The notes beneath the pieces are model-generated. The model was not told the origin of the DNA. It saw nothing but the letters and a program-made list of their open reading frames with translations, and did no database searches. DNA of 64,000 nucleotides from Flavobacterium psychrophilum (lineage in GTDB: Bacteria; Bacteroidota; Bacteroidia; Flavobacteriales; Flavobacteriaceae), in the NCBI GenBank assembly GCA_001708385.1, contig CP012388.1, forward strand, positions 4,078,803 to 4,142,802. The letters run 5' to 3'. The translations under genes were made by a program, and so were the position numbers. Each line of letters opens with the position of its first letter. Within the stretch, counting starts at the first letter, position 1. Below, piece by piece: positions 16,859 to 25,419 of the stretch.

Positions 16859-17252
16859 AGAAGACTTTCTTATCGTTCGTGAACAGGACGTGGTTCCTTT
16901 TAGAAATAAAGTAAAGGAGGCAGCGGTTAAAGTGGGTATGGGTATTTTAAACCAGACGAAACTTATAACTGCCGCGAGTGAGCTTGTACGTAACCTTTTA
17001 AAATATGGCGGTGGAGGCACTGTTGTAATTGAAAATGTAACTAATGGCAGGGAAAATGGCGTACGGCTTATATTTGCCGATAAAGGCCCTGGTATTAAAG
17101 ACTTGGATCTTGCCATGAAAGACGGCTTTAGTACCGGTAAAAGCCTTGGGCTTGGACTGCCGGGTACAAAAAGGCTTGTAAACGAATTTAATATACAATC
17201 AACTGTTGGTGTAGGAACTACGGTTACAATACTAAAATGGAAAAATGGATGA
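16833..17252 (+). CDS. rsbT: RsbT-type serine/threonine kinase
   Basis: A 139-residue GHKL-fold kinase that phosphorylates RsbR and RsbS and is released on stress. The ATP-binding N-box is ITAASELVRNLLKYGGGG, G1 is FADKGPGIKD, and G2 is STGKSLGLGLPGTKRLV. ATGs at 16833 and 16839 are both possible; a GTG at 16818 is less likely. The gene overlaps rsbS upstream and the next gene by 8 bp downstream, the tight packing seen in other RST modules. In Bacillus released RsbT activates RsbU and so sigma B; no RsbU or sigma B is present here, so its output partner is probably encoded downstream. Confidence 0.9.
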   Translation: MIMTTTLNKEDFLIVREQDVVPFRNKVKEAAVKVGMGILNQTKLITAASELVRNLLKYGGGGTVVIENVTNGRENGVRLIFADKGPGIKDLDLAMKDGFSTGKSLGLGLPGTKRLVNEFNIQSTVGVGTTVTILKWKNG

Positions 17253-18261
17253 TACCGTTTTTTTGAACTATAAAATTGAAGACAGGAGTTATGTTTCTTA
17301 TGTTAAAAGAGAAATACATAACATTATAGTAGCAGAAGGGTTTAGTTCACAAAAAATAGGTGAGATAGATATTATTGTTGCTGAGTTAACATCGAATCTT
17401 GTCAAATTCGCAGAAGTAGGTGAGTTGCTGTATCGCGTAAGTTTCGACGAAAACGGGCGTTTTTTTGAAATTTACTGTATAGATAGCGGTCGTGGCATAA
17501 GAAATCTAACGAGGATGTTGCAGGATGGTGTATCTTCTTCTGACACTTTGGGACAGGGCCTGGGAGCGATTTCCCGGCTTAGTTTTGCATCTAATATTTA
17601 CACTATTCCAAACTGGGGTACGGTAGTGTACAGCAAGGTGTATAAGGATGCTGTACCTTTAAACAATAATAAAAAACCTTTCGATCTTGGTGCTGTACAG
17701 GTGTGCTGTCCCGGAGAGAAAGTTTGTGGTGACGGGTATGCTTATAAAAAAGTAGGTAACGGTTACCAATTCTTTATGGGAGATGGCCTTGGTCATGGTG
17801 TAAATGCCAACGAAGCAGCTACCGAAGCGATACAGGCTTTTAAAGAATGTAAAGAAAAAAGCCCTGCCGAAATAATAAGATACATCCACCAGAATGTAAA
17901 AAAGACAAGAGGCCTGGTTGGTACAATTGCTTATCTTGACTATGATACAGAAAAGTGGCTTCTTTGCGGAGTAGGTAATATTTCCACCAGCTTGTATACA
18001 GGGCTGGCGTGTAAAAACTACACCCCTTACAATGGTATAATAGGGCATAATATTCCGAGGACATTGAATGACTCAGTATTAAGCCTTGAGAAGTACCAGA
18101 CGCTTATAATGCACTCTGACGGATTGCGCACGAGATGGAACCTTGCAGATTTACCGGGTATTTTAAAGTATGACCCGAATCTTATTTCTGCTGCGCTTTA
18201 TAAAGATAATGCGCGCTATAACGATGATATGTCTGTATTTACAGCAAAAATAAACCTATAA
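17245..18261 (+). CDS. RsbT-like ATPase fused to RsbX/SpoIIE-type phosphatase
   Basis: A 338-residue two-domain protein. Residues 1-130 repeat the GHKL ATPase fold (DIIVAELTSNLVKFAEVGEL, IDSGRGIRN, TLGQGLGAISR). Residues 140-338 are a PP2C-like phosphatase of the RsbX/SpoIIE family: metal-binding FMGDGLGHGVNANEAA, LVGTIAYLDYD, IMHSDGLRTRW and NDDMSVFTAK at the C-terminus. In Gram-positive stressosomes RsbX dephosphorylates RsbR and RsbS to reset the complex; that is the likely role here. Having a second RsbT-like ATPase on the same chain is the notable feature. It overlaps rsbT by 8 bp and is followed after 2 bp by the histidine kinase. Confidence 0.88.
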   Translation: MDDTVFLNYKIEDRSYVSYVKREIHNIIVAEGFSSQKIGEIDIIVAELTSNLVKFAEVGELLYRVSFDENGRFFEIYCIDSGRGIRNLTRMLQDGVSSSDTLGQGLGAISRLSFASNIYTIPNWGTVVYSKVYKDAVPLNNNKKPFDLGAVQVCCPGEKVCGDGYAYKKVGNGYQFFMGDGLGHGVNANEAATEAIQAFKECKEKSPAEIIRYIHQNVKKTRGLVGTIAYLDYDTEKWLLCGVGNISTSLYTGLACKNYTPYNGIIGHNIPRTLNDSVLSLEKYQTLIMHSDGLRTRWNLADLPGILKYDPNLISAALYKDNARYNDDMSVFTAKINL

Positions 18262-18263
18262 GG

Positions 18264-19871
18264 ATGAGAGAGATAATTCGTATCAGTCTGGATAATGAAA
18301 TGGATTTGATCCTGGCTCATAAACGCGCCATAAAGCTTGCCGAACTGTGTGGGCTTATAGTATCTTCCCAAACAAGGTTTGCTACGGCAGTTTCTGAAAT
18401 TGCCCGCTGTTCTATTGCAAATGGCGATAATTCTTATCTTATCCTGGGTATTAATTTTTTAACCGGTGGAAAGAAAGAAATAACTGCCATTATTTACGAT
18501 GATATCGATCTTCAAAAATGCAATCCCGAAGCCTATGCGTATGCATCGCGTTTATCACGCGACATTGAGATAAAGTTGGTAAATGGTGTTTATCAAACCA
18601 TTTTAAATCTGCAAATTCCATATTCCGGTATAATTTCAGAAAATCGTATTGCTTCATTTGCAGAGCATTTTCAAAAAGAACCTCCCTTATCTCCTTATGA
18701 TGAAATTCGTAAGAAGAACATACAGTTGATAGAACTTTCCGAAAAATTAGGCGAAAGTGAAACCAAATACCGCCAGCTTACCGATACCTTGCCGCTTATA
18801 GTATTCTCCGTAGCTGCTTCAGGCATTGTTACAGTTTCAAATAAGCGTGTTAAAGATGTTTTGGGTAACAACTTTACTTCTTTTTCATCATCGTCTATGG
18901 GATCGCTTTTCCACCCCGATGATAACGCATTGATAGCTAAAGGCTGGGAGACTGCTAAAAAAAGAAGGGGTGTTTTTACAGGTCAGGCACGTGTGCGTAT
19001 TAAAGAAAATTATATATGGCACCTTGTATCTATAGTACCTGACAATGATGAAAGGGGCGATGTTTCGGGCTGGATAATATCTATGGTGGATATTCATGCT
19101 CAAAAACTGATAGAAGAAACCCTAAAAGACAATAAAGAATTAAGGCAGGCACAGGAAAGTCTTAAAACATCTAATGAAGAGCTTTCGCGTAAGAACAGGG
19201 AGCTCGAGCAATTTGCATATATAGCAAGTCATGACCTTCAGGAACCGCTTCGTAAAATAAGAAACTTTACGTCGCTTGCAGAACGTACGCTTACGGAAGA
19301 AGAAAAAGATAAATTATATTTTAATAAGATAAATTCTTCTGCCGAAAGAATGTCGAGGCTTATTACAGATGTGCTTAATTACTCAAAATTATCAATCAAA
19401 GAAAACGAGTTTGTTACGGTTGACCTCAACACGGTAATGGACGATGTTATTAACGATTTAGAATTTCAGATACAGGAAAAAAACGCTGTTATTACGTATG
19501 AAAAATTGCCTTCTGTAAACGGTATTCCGGTACAGTTAAGCCAGTTGTTTTATAACCTTATAGGCAATTCATTAAAGTTTGCTGAGGGCGCGCCTGTTAT
19601 AAAAATATCGTATGAATTTTTAGAAGCTGCTAAAAGCAACCTGCCTAAAGATTACCATAAAATTGCTGTAACCGACAACGGAATAGGAATCGACAGTAAA
19701 CATATCTCTAAAATATTTACAATTTTTAAAAGGCTACACCACCAGAGTGAATATGAAGGCACGGGTATTGGACTAGCCTTATGCGAAAAAATTGTAGAGA
19801 ATCACAATGGTACTATAGAAATTGACAGCATGCCAAATTCGGGTACTACAATAACTGTTTATTTGCCTTAA
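18264..19871 (+). CDS. PAS histidine kinase with degenerate RsbT-like N-terminus
   Basis: A 535-residue hybrid of stressosome and two-component parts. Residues 1-130 resemble the RsbT/RsbW ATPase fold (RFATAVSEIARCSIANGDNS) but lack the DxGxG box, so this domain probably binds partners rather than ATP. Residues about 165-285 form a PAS domain (YRQLTDTLPLIVFSVAASGI). A coiled coil leads to the H-box FAYIASHDLQEPLRKI, and the HATPase motifs follow (QLFYNLIGNSLKFA, VTDNGIGIDSK, GTGIGLALCEKIV). Last gene of the rsb operon, with a 2-bp gap. The arrangement suggests stressosome output passes into phosphorelay signalling instead of a sigma factor; no response regulator is adjacent. Confidence 0.88.
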   Translation: MREIIRISLDNEMDLILAHKRAIKLAELCGLIVSSQTRFATAVSEIARCSIANGDNSYLILGINFLTGGKKEITAIIYDDIDLQKCNPEAYAYASRLSRDIEIKLVNGVYQTILNLQIPYSGIISENRIASFAEHFQKEPPLSPYDEIRKKNIQLIELSEKLGESETKYRQLTDTLPLIVFSVAASGIVTVSNKRVKDVLGNNFTSFSSSSMGSLFHPDDNALIAKGWETAKKRRGVFTGQARVRIKENYIWHLVSIVPDNDERGDVSGWIISMVDIHAQKLIEETLKDNKELRQAQESLKTSNEELSRKNRELEQFAYIASHDLQEPLRKIRNFTSLAERTLTEEEKDKLYFNKINSSAERMSRLITDVLNYSKLSIKENEFVTVDLNTVMDDVINDLEFQIQEKNAVITYEKLPSVNGIPVQLSQLFYNLIGNSLKFAEGAPVIKISYEFLEAAKSNLPKDYHKIAVTDNGIGIDSKHISKIFTIFKRLHHQSEYEGTGIGLALCEKIVENHNGTIEIDSMPNSGTTITVYLP

Positions 19872-19906
19872 TTCTATCCGCCTTTCTTCGTAATTTTACC
19901 CTACTT

Positions 19907-20473
19907 ATGGAAGAAGTTTTAAGAAAGCAGATCGAGAAGATAGTTAAGTTAACGGATGAAGAGTTCGAATTTGCGCTAACGCATTTTACCCAGCGAAGCT
20001 ATAAAAAGCATCAGTACCTAGTTCAGGCGGATAATCCTGCACCAAACGACCATTTTGTAGTGAAAGGCCTTTTAAAGTCTTTTTATTATGACGATGCAGG
20101 TAAAACGCATATATTGCAATTTGCAATGGAGGACTGGTGGATATCTGACCCTAATGCTTATCATAACAGGCTCAATGCTACCCTTAACATTGATTGCCTG
20201 GAAGATACCGAAACCTTTTTCATTTCTATAGACAATAGGGAGAAACTCTGTGCCGAAATGCAGAAGATGGAATACTTCTTTTTAAAGAAAACCACTGCGG
20301 GTTACATCGCCCTTCAAAAAAGGATTTTATCGCTCATGAGCCAAAAGGCTGAGGAGCGATATACGCAGTTTGTCCAGTTGTACCCTAATCTCATCGAACG
20401 TGTTCCAAAGGCTTTGATTGCTTCTTATCTCGGAATTACCCGCGAAACACTCAGCCGTATGACGGCATTGTAA
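19907..20473 (+). CDS. Crp/Fnr-family transcriptional regulator
   Basis: A 188-residue regulator with an N-terminal cyclic-nucleotide-binding-like beta-roll (FTQRSYKKHQYLVQADNPAP, then HILQFAMEDWWISD) and a C-terminal winged HTH with the recognition segment VPKALIASYLGITRETLSRM. There are no FNR-type cysteines for an iron-sulfur cluster and no obvious cAMP-binding R-S-A motif, so the ligand is unknown. This short Crp/Fnr type is abundant in Bacteroidetes. A perfect CRP-like palindrome begins at the stop codon, between this gene and the reductase at 20568, which suggests that the reductase may be its target. Confidence 0.88.
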   Translation: MEEVLRKQIEKIVKLTDEEFEFALTHFTQRSYKKHQYLVQADNPAPNDHFVVKGLLKSFYYDDAGKTHILQFAMEDWWISDPNAYHNRLNATLNIDCLEDTETFFISIDNREKLCAEMQKMEYFFLKKTTAGYIALQKRILSLMSQKAEERYTQFVQLYPNLIERVPKALIASYLGITRETLSRMTAL

Positions 20474-20489
20474 TGTGAGGTATATCACA
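20474..20489. promoter_or_regulatory. CRP/FNR-like operator palindrome
   Basis: TGTGAGGTATATCACA matches the TGTGA-N6-TCACA consensus of the CRP family exactly, and symmetry extends to AATGTGA/TCACATT. It begins at the stop codon of the Crp/Fnr gene and lies about 80 bases before the PRISE reductase start. Confidence 0.6.
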
Positions 20490-20567
20490 TTTAGGGTGTG
20501 ACCTATGTCCTTTTTAAAACCATGGCTGTTTCAGAAATTTGTATCACATAATTTTAAGACACACACT

Positions 20568-21635
20568 ATGGATAAAATAGCATTAGTTGTTGGTGCCAGT
20601 GGCATCACTGGAAGCAATCTAGCCAAAAAACTTATTTCTGAATGTATTACCACATTCGGTTTAGCCCGTAATCCGCAAAGCGATATAGAAAACCTTAATC
20701 CTGTTACTGCCGACCTTTTGGATCATGAAAACCTAAAAGCTGCATTGGCAGATATCGCGCCAACACACGTTTACATTACAACCTGGATGCGTAACGACAC
20801 CGAAGCCGAAAACATTAGGGTAAACAGCCTGATGGTTAGAAATCTGCTTAATGCCTTATCGCCAAAAAAATCGGTACAACATGTGGCGCTTGTTACAGGG
20901 CTTAAGCATTACCTTGGACCATTTGAAGCGTATGCTAAAGAAGGCTTCCTGCCGCAAACGCCTTTACGTGAAGAACAACCACGTCTGGATATCGAGAACT
21001 TTTATTACGCTCAGGAAGATGAGGTATATGCTGCTGCCAAACGTGATGGTTTTACGTGGAGCGTTCACCGTCCGCATACTGTCATTGGTAAGGCTGTTGG
21101 CAATATAATGAATCTTGGTACAACGCTGGCGGTATATGCAACAATCTGTAAAGAGACGGGCAGGCCTTTCAGGTTTCCCGGATCGGCTGCGCAGTGGAAT
21201 GGCATTTCAGACGTTACCGATGCCAGGATACTTGCAGAACAACTAGTATGGGCGTCAACAACCGATGCGGCACGTAACGAAGCATTCAACATAGTAAATG
21301 GCGATTACTTTAGATGGAGCTGGCTATGGAATAAAATAGCGGCCTATTTTGGTGTTGAAGCTGTTGGGTATGAAAATGAGATCCATCCGCTTGAAAAAGA
21401 AATGGAGAATGACGCTGAAGTATGGAAACAAATTGCAGAGCGTTACAGTCTTAAAGAGCATAATTTAGGCAGACTTGCTTCGGCATGGCATACGGACCTT
21501 GACTTGGGGCGACCAATTGAAGTAATGACTGATATGTCGAAAAGCCGTAAACTGGGTTTCAGCGCGTTTCAAAGTACCGAAGATTCTTTTACCGACCTGT
21601 TTGAACAGTTGCGTAAAGAGAATTTAATTCCGTAA
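20568..21635 (+). CDS. PRISE-type SDR (progesterone 5-beta-reductase/iridoid synthase-like)
   Basis: A 355-residue extended SDR. The start MDKIALVVGASGITGSNLAK carries the G-A-S-G-I-T-G nucleotide motif. Family-specific stretches are VALVTGLKHYLGPFEAYAK, the catalytic-region Tyr in ENFYYAQEDEVY and WSVHRPHTVIGKAVGN. The family reduces C=C bonds of enones with NADPH; the natural substrate in bacteria is unknown. The ATG at 20568 is used; an ATG-less upstream extension from 20505 has no family similarity. It follows the Crp/Fnr regulator and a CRP-like palindrome and ends before a strong bidirectional terminator. Confidence 0.85.
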   Translation: MDKIALVVGASGITGSNLAKKLISECITTFGLARNPQSDIENLNPVTADLLDHENLKAALADIAPTHVYITTWMRNDTEAENIRVNSLMVRNLLNALSPKKSVQHVALVTGLKHYLGPFEAYAKEGFLPQTPLREEQPRLDIENFYYAQEDEVYAAAKRDGFTWSVHRPHTVIGKAVGNIMNLGTTLAVYATICKETGRPFRFPGSAAQWNGISDVTDARILAEQLVWASTTDAARNEAFNIVNGDYFRWSWLWNKIAAYFGVEAVGYENEIHPLEKEMENDAEVWKQIAERYSLKEHNLGRLASAWHTDLDLGRPIEVMTDMSKSRKLGFSAFQSTEDSFTDLFEQLRKENLIP

Positions 21636-21646
21636 TTAAGTTTATA

Positions 21647-21681
21647 AAAATGCCTCTTAAAATAAGAGGCATTTTCTTTTT
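21647..21681. terminator. Bidirectional terminator between convergent genes
   Basis: AAAATGCCTCTTA pairs perfectly with TAAGAGGCATTTT around an AAA loop, followed by a T-run. It separates the convergent PRISE reductase and mechanosensitive channel genes and overlaps neither beyond the stop region. Confidence 0.88.
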
Positions 21682-23469
21682 TTAGTTTTCCGGCGGCAGC
21701 GGTTTAACCACACTGCCTTCTTCGGGATATTGAATAGTTCCTTTAATTTGTTCGATATGTTTAGGGTCGAATTTAGGTAGCTGTAGTTCGCTGTTTTCCC
21801 TCCATGCTTTAACTGTTTCAGTTGTCTGGGCCGTTTTCTCTTCAGATATGCCATTATCGCGCGAGAAGTAGACAGTCTGTGACGGATAAGCAAAGCTTGT
21901 TCCGCTTTTTGAAACAATATCCATCATACGTAGTAATAAGTCTTCCTGAACTTCCTGCGACACATCAACATTTATAGCTTCAATGTAAGCTGTTATTTCT
22001 ACTTTAAGGGCATCGGCTGTAATGCCTGTAAAGCGCACGATAGGTGAGGAGTTGATAACGCTTGGATGCGAATATAGCAACGCACGAAGTTCTACCAATA
22101 AATAACGCAACTGATCAGGGGTGGTATCCATCCTGAACATAAATATAGGATTAAAGATATACCTGTCACGGTGGGCATAATTCTCAATCTTGCTTGCTGA
22201 AAATTCACCATTGGGGATGGTAACAATAGTTCGTTGTGCTGTACGCAAGGTAGTCGACCTCATCCCGATAGATTCTACCGTTCCTTTAATATCGCCCACA
22301 CGGCAATAGTCGCCCACGCGTATGGGTTGGTCGGCAATAAGGGTAACACTCCCTACAAAGTTTTCCATAGTCTTTTGTGCACCCAACGCCAATGCGATAC
22401 CACCTATACCCAGTGCGGCAAGCCCTGCGGTAACATCTACACCTACAGCACCTAGTACCGCAATAATCCCGATTATTACAATAGCCACTTTAGTGGTGCG
22501 CCTTAAGAACAATATTACCGATATGGCAGAGATACGTCCCCTACGGGTCATCCTGTCTTTACTAAAAGTGCTTATAAAGTCTGTCATTCTCCATAACAGC
22601 ATCAGGAAAGCTACAATGCCAATGGTTACTATAATTACGCTAAATCGTTGGCGTACAATAATAGAGATGCCTAAACGCTGCGTAAGCGCTACAAATACCA
22701 ATACCGACAGGTAAAGTTGTACGGGCAGCGTTAATGCCTGTATTATTGCCGATACTTTTTCTGTGTTTGACCTTCGCCATAATTTATGAATAAGGAACGT
22801 AAAGAGTGCAATAAGTGCCCACGATAATAGGTAGGCAACAACTATCATAACAACGACAACCAGCCAATGGCCCACAGGAACGCCCGCCATTTTACGGTCT
22901 TTAAGTGCTTCCGGCAGAATCTTGTCCAGTATTGTTTCTTCACCTATAGTTGCAGTTGCAACTGCATTTACGGTTTCCGCCGAAAATAACCATACTGCGG
23001 GCTTATCATCATCAGATTGATTCTCTACATATAGTTGGATCACCGTTTTATTTGTAGTAACATTTCCAACGATATCAAGTCCTGAGGCGAGGTCGTCATC
23101 CGTTTTACCAGTTTCTTTATTGCTGATCATAGAGGAAGGGTTAATACTTCCCGTCTGATCTAAAAGTCTTTCAAAAGCCTGTGCAATGCGTACCCTTTCT
23201 TTTTCCCTTCGATACGCCCTTCTGCTCAAAACAAGGTATTGGCTGGCACGCAGGTAATTTTGGTCAGCTAAAGCTTTTATAAATCCGTTAACCGTTCCCT
23301 GTGGCGTACGCCTGCCAAGCGAATCTTCCGGTGTTTTCTCAGGTTCTTCTGTGGTTTCCTTACCGCCGAGTAGTTGTGCATGGCCGTTGTAAGGGAGCAC
23401 AGCAAACAATAACAGCAGCAGTAAAGTATTAATTTTGAACCTGAATTTTGAAGACAATAACATAGGCAT
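21682..23469 (-). CDS. MscS-family mechanosensitive channel, large form
   Basis: A 595-residue channel with a signal peptide (residues about 14-32, ending NGHAQ), a periplasmic N-terminal domain of about 165 residues, several transmembrane helices (near 200-225, 250-268, 280-298 and 320-345), then the pore helix GVDVTAGLAALGIGGIALAL and the MscS beta domain (ADQPIRVGDYCRVGDIKGTV, then TIVTIPNGEFSASKIENY). Such channels release solutes during osmotic downshock. The extended N-terminus makes it longer than E. coli MscS (286 residues), like the MscM/YbdG types. ATGs at 23469 and 23463 are both usable. Single gene. Confidence 0.92.
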   Translation of the reverse strand: MPMLLSSKFRFKINTLLLLLLFAVLPYNGHAQLLGGKETTEEPEKTPEDSLGRRTPQGTVNGFIKALADQNYLRASQYLVLSRRAYRREKERVRIAQAFERLLDQTGSINPSSMISNKETGKTDDDLASGLDIVGNVTTNKTVIQLYVENQSDDDKPAVWLFSAETVNAVATATIGEETILDKILPEALKDRKMAGVPVGHWLVVVVMIVVAYLLSWALIALFTFLIHKLWRRSNTEKVSAIIQALTLPVQLYLSVLVFVALTQRLGISIIVRQRFSVIIVTIGIVAFLMLLWRMTDFISTFSKDRMTRRGRISAISVILFLRRTTKVAIVIIGIIAVLGAVGVDVTAGLAALGIGGIALALGAQKTMENFVGSVTLIADQPIRVGDYCRVGDIKGTVESIGMRSTTLRTAQRTIVTIPNGEFSASKIENYAHRDRYIFNPIFMFRMDTTPDQLRYLLVELRALLYSHPSVINSSPIVRFTGITADALKVEITAYIEAINVDVSQEVQEDLLLRMMDIVSKSGTSFAYPSQTVYFSRDNGISEEKTAQTTETVKAWRENSELQLPKFDPKHIEQIKGTIQYPEEGSVVKPLPPEN

Positions 23470-23633
23470 GGTTTTAGTCTGAATTTGGGTTACTAAAATT
23501 AGAAAATCTATCGGCTATTAGTGTGTTTTTTAACTAAATGTTGTCAGGAAAGTTGCAGGGTTTCAAAGTAAAAAATCTGTAAAGTTCAAAGTTTTCGTCG
23601 GATAGCATCGTAAAGCTTAACAACCTATGGTCT

Positions 23634-23671
23634 AAAAAAAAAGACGCTCCCGTTTCCGGAAGCGTCTTTCA
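23634..23671 (-). terminator. Terminator after nrdA
   Basis: AAAGACGCT and AGCGTCTTT form a stem with a further CCGG-containing internal pairing; on the minus strand a run of nine T follows. It lies about 30 bases beyond the nrdA stop. Confidence 0.85.
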
Positions 23672-23700
23672 CTTTGTAAATATATAAAACATGATAGGCC

Positions 23701-25398
23701 TTACGACTCACAGCTGCTACAGCTAACCAGGCTTGTTACGAGCTCTTTAGAAACACTCTGGCTTCTTTGGTAATACAAGGTTTTTACACCCAGTTTCCAT
23801 GCTTCAATAAGCAGGCCGTTTACATCTTTAATTGGCAGTTCAGACGGAATGTTAAGGTTAAGGCTTTGTGCCTGGTCTACATATTTCTGCCTGATAGCTG
23901 CCTGCTGAATAATCTCCAGCTGGCTTATTTCTTTAAACGTTTTAAACACGTCTTTTTCTTCCTGTATAAGCTGGCTCATATGCTGAACGCTTCCGCCGTT
24001 AAGCATAATTTCCCTCCATACATCCTCGTTATCAAGGCCTTTTTGTTCTAACAGTATTTTAAGGTATTTGTTCTTACGCATAAAGTTACCTTTTGAAAGC
24101 CCTGCTTTATAGTAATTACTGCTAAATGGCTCTATACCTGGCGATGTTTGACCTAATATAGCCGATGATGACGTTGTAGGCGCAATCGCCAGAGTAGTGG
24201 TGTTACGTCTTCCGTAGCCTTTAAGCAATTCCGGTTCGCCATAAATACGGGCAAGTTCCTGTGTTGCTTTGTCTGCTTTCTCGTTGATGTGCTTAAAAAT
24301 CTCTGTGGTTTTCATTTTAGCCTCAAGGCCTTCAAACGGAATCATATTCTTTTGGAGGTACGAATGCCATCCCAAAACGCCAAGCCCAAGGGCACGATGC
24401 CTTTTAGCAAACTTGTTGGCAGCAGTAAGATAATAGTCACCTTCGGTTTTTTCTATGAATTCCTGTAGCACTGCATCTAGGAAAAATATTGCCAGTTTAA
24501 CAGCTTCGGTATCTTTCCATTCATCATACAGTTCAAGGTTCATGCTCGAAAGGCAGCAAATAAACGATTCATCCCTTGTAGATGGCAGCATGATCTCGCT
24601 GCAAAGGTTACTTGCATTAATACGAAGGTTATTGTCTTTATAAACCTGCGGCTTGTTTTTGTTTACGTTATCACTAAAGAAGATATACGGCAAACCTTTT
24701 TGTTGACGGCTTTCCAGCACCTTAGCCCACACGTGGCGTTTATCGGTATCGCCATCAATCATTTCCTGCATCCAGTAATCGGGTACACAAACGCCTGTAA
24801 ACAGGTTTTGTATAGGGTTACCAATGCTTTTTATTTTAAGGAACTCCTCGATATCCGGGTGGTCAATATCCAGGTAGGCTGCAAATGCACCACGGCGAAC
24901 ACCTCCCTGGGAGATGGTATCCATAGCGGTATCAAAAAGCTTCATGAAGCTAACGGCCCCGCTGCTTTTTCCGTTATCGGTTACGGCGCTACCTCTTTCA
25001 CGAAGTTCACCAAAGTAGCCCGATGTTCCACCGCCAATTTTGGTCTGCATAATTACTTCACCCAGTTTGTGGGTAATGCCTTCAATATGGTCAGGTACAT
25101 GTACGTTGAAGCATGAAATAGGCAGTCCGCGTTCGGTACCCATATTAGCCCATATTGGCGAGCTGATGCTCATCCATCCGCGCTCTATCATCTCAACGAA
25201 CGATTCTTTAAGTTCTGGTTTGTATAACCTTCTTGCTGCAGCAGTACAAATCCTGTCTATTGCGCCTTCAACGGTTTCACCTTTAAGTAGGTAGCCCCTG
25301 TTAAGTATTTGTTCGCTTTCAGAGTTTTTCCACCACATTTTGGTAGTGGTTTCCTCACTAACTAAAGGAGGCTGAGGATTGGATATATTGTCTATCAT
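23701..25398 (-). CDS. nrdA: Class I ribonucleotide reductase, large subunit (short class Id type)
   Basis: The catalytic subunit converts ribonucleotides to deoxyribonucleotides. At 565 residues it is about 200 shorter than E. coli NrdA: it begins directly at the catalytic domain and has no N-terminal ATP-cone. Catalytic text is visible: the Cys in ISCFNVHVPDHIE, GGGTSGYFGELRERG, NLCSEIMLPS with the radical-site N-x-C-x-E, PTTSSSAILGQTSPGIEP, the paired tyrosines in VKTLYYQRS, and the C-terminal CSSCES redox pair. The size and missing ATP-cone match the minimal class Id architecture described for Flavobacterium johnsoniae. It follows nrdB by 21 bp in the same operon. Confidence 0.95.
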   Translation of the reverse strand: MIDNISNPQPPLVSEETTTKMWWKNSESEQILNRGYLLKGETVEGAIDRICTAAARRLYKPELKESFVEMIERGWMSISSPIWANMGTERGLPISCFNVHVPDHIEGITHKLGEVIMQTKIGGGTSGYFGELRERGSAVTDNGKSSGAVSFMKLFDTAMDTISQGGVRRGAFAAYLDIDHPDIEEFLKIKSIGNPIQNLFTGVCVPDYWMQEMIDGDTDKRHVWAKVLESRQQKGLPYIFFSDNVNKNKPQVYKDNNLRINASNLCSEIMLPSTRDESFICCLSSMNLELYDEWKDTEAVKLAIFFLDAVLQEFIEKTEGDYYLTAANKFAKRHRALGLGVLGWHSYLQKNMIPFEGLEAKMKTTEIFKHINEKADKATQELARIYGEPELLKGYGRRNTTTLAIAPTTSSSAILGQTSPGIEPFSSNYYKAGLSKGNFMRKNKYLKILLEQKGLDNEDVWREIMLNGGSVQHMSQLIQEEKDVFKTFKEISQLEIIQQAAIRQKYVDQAQSLNLNIPSELPIKDVNGLLIEAWKLGVKTLYYQRSQSVSKELVTSLVSCSSCES

Positions 25399-25419
25399 AA
25401 TGAATCAGGGTAAGGTGAA

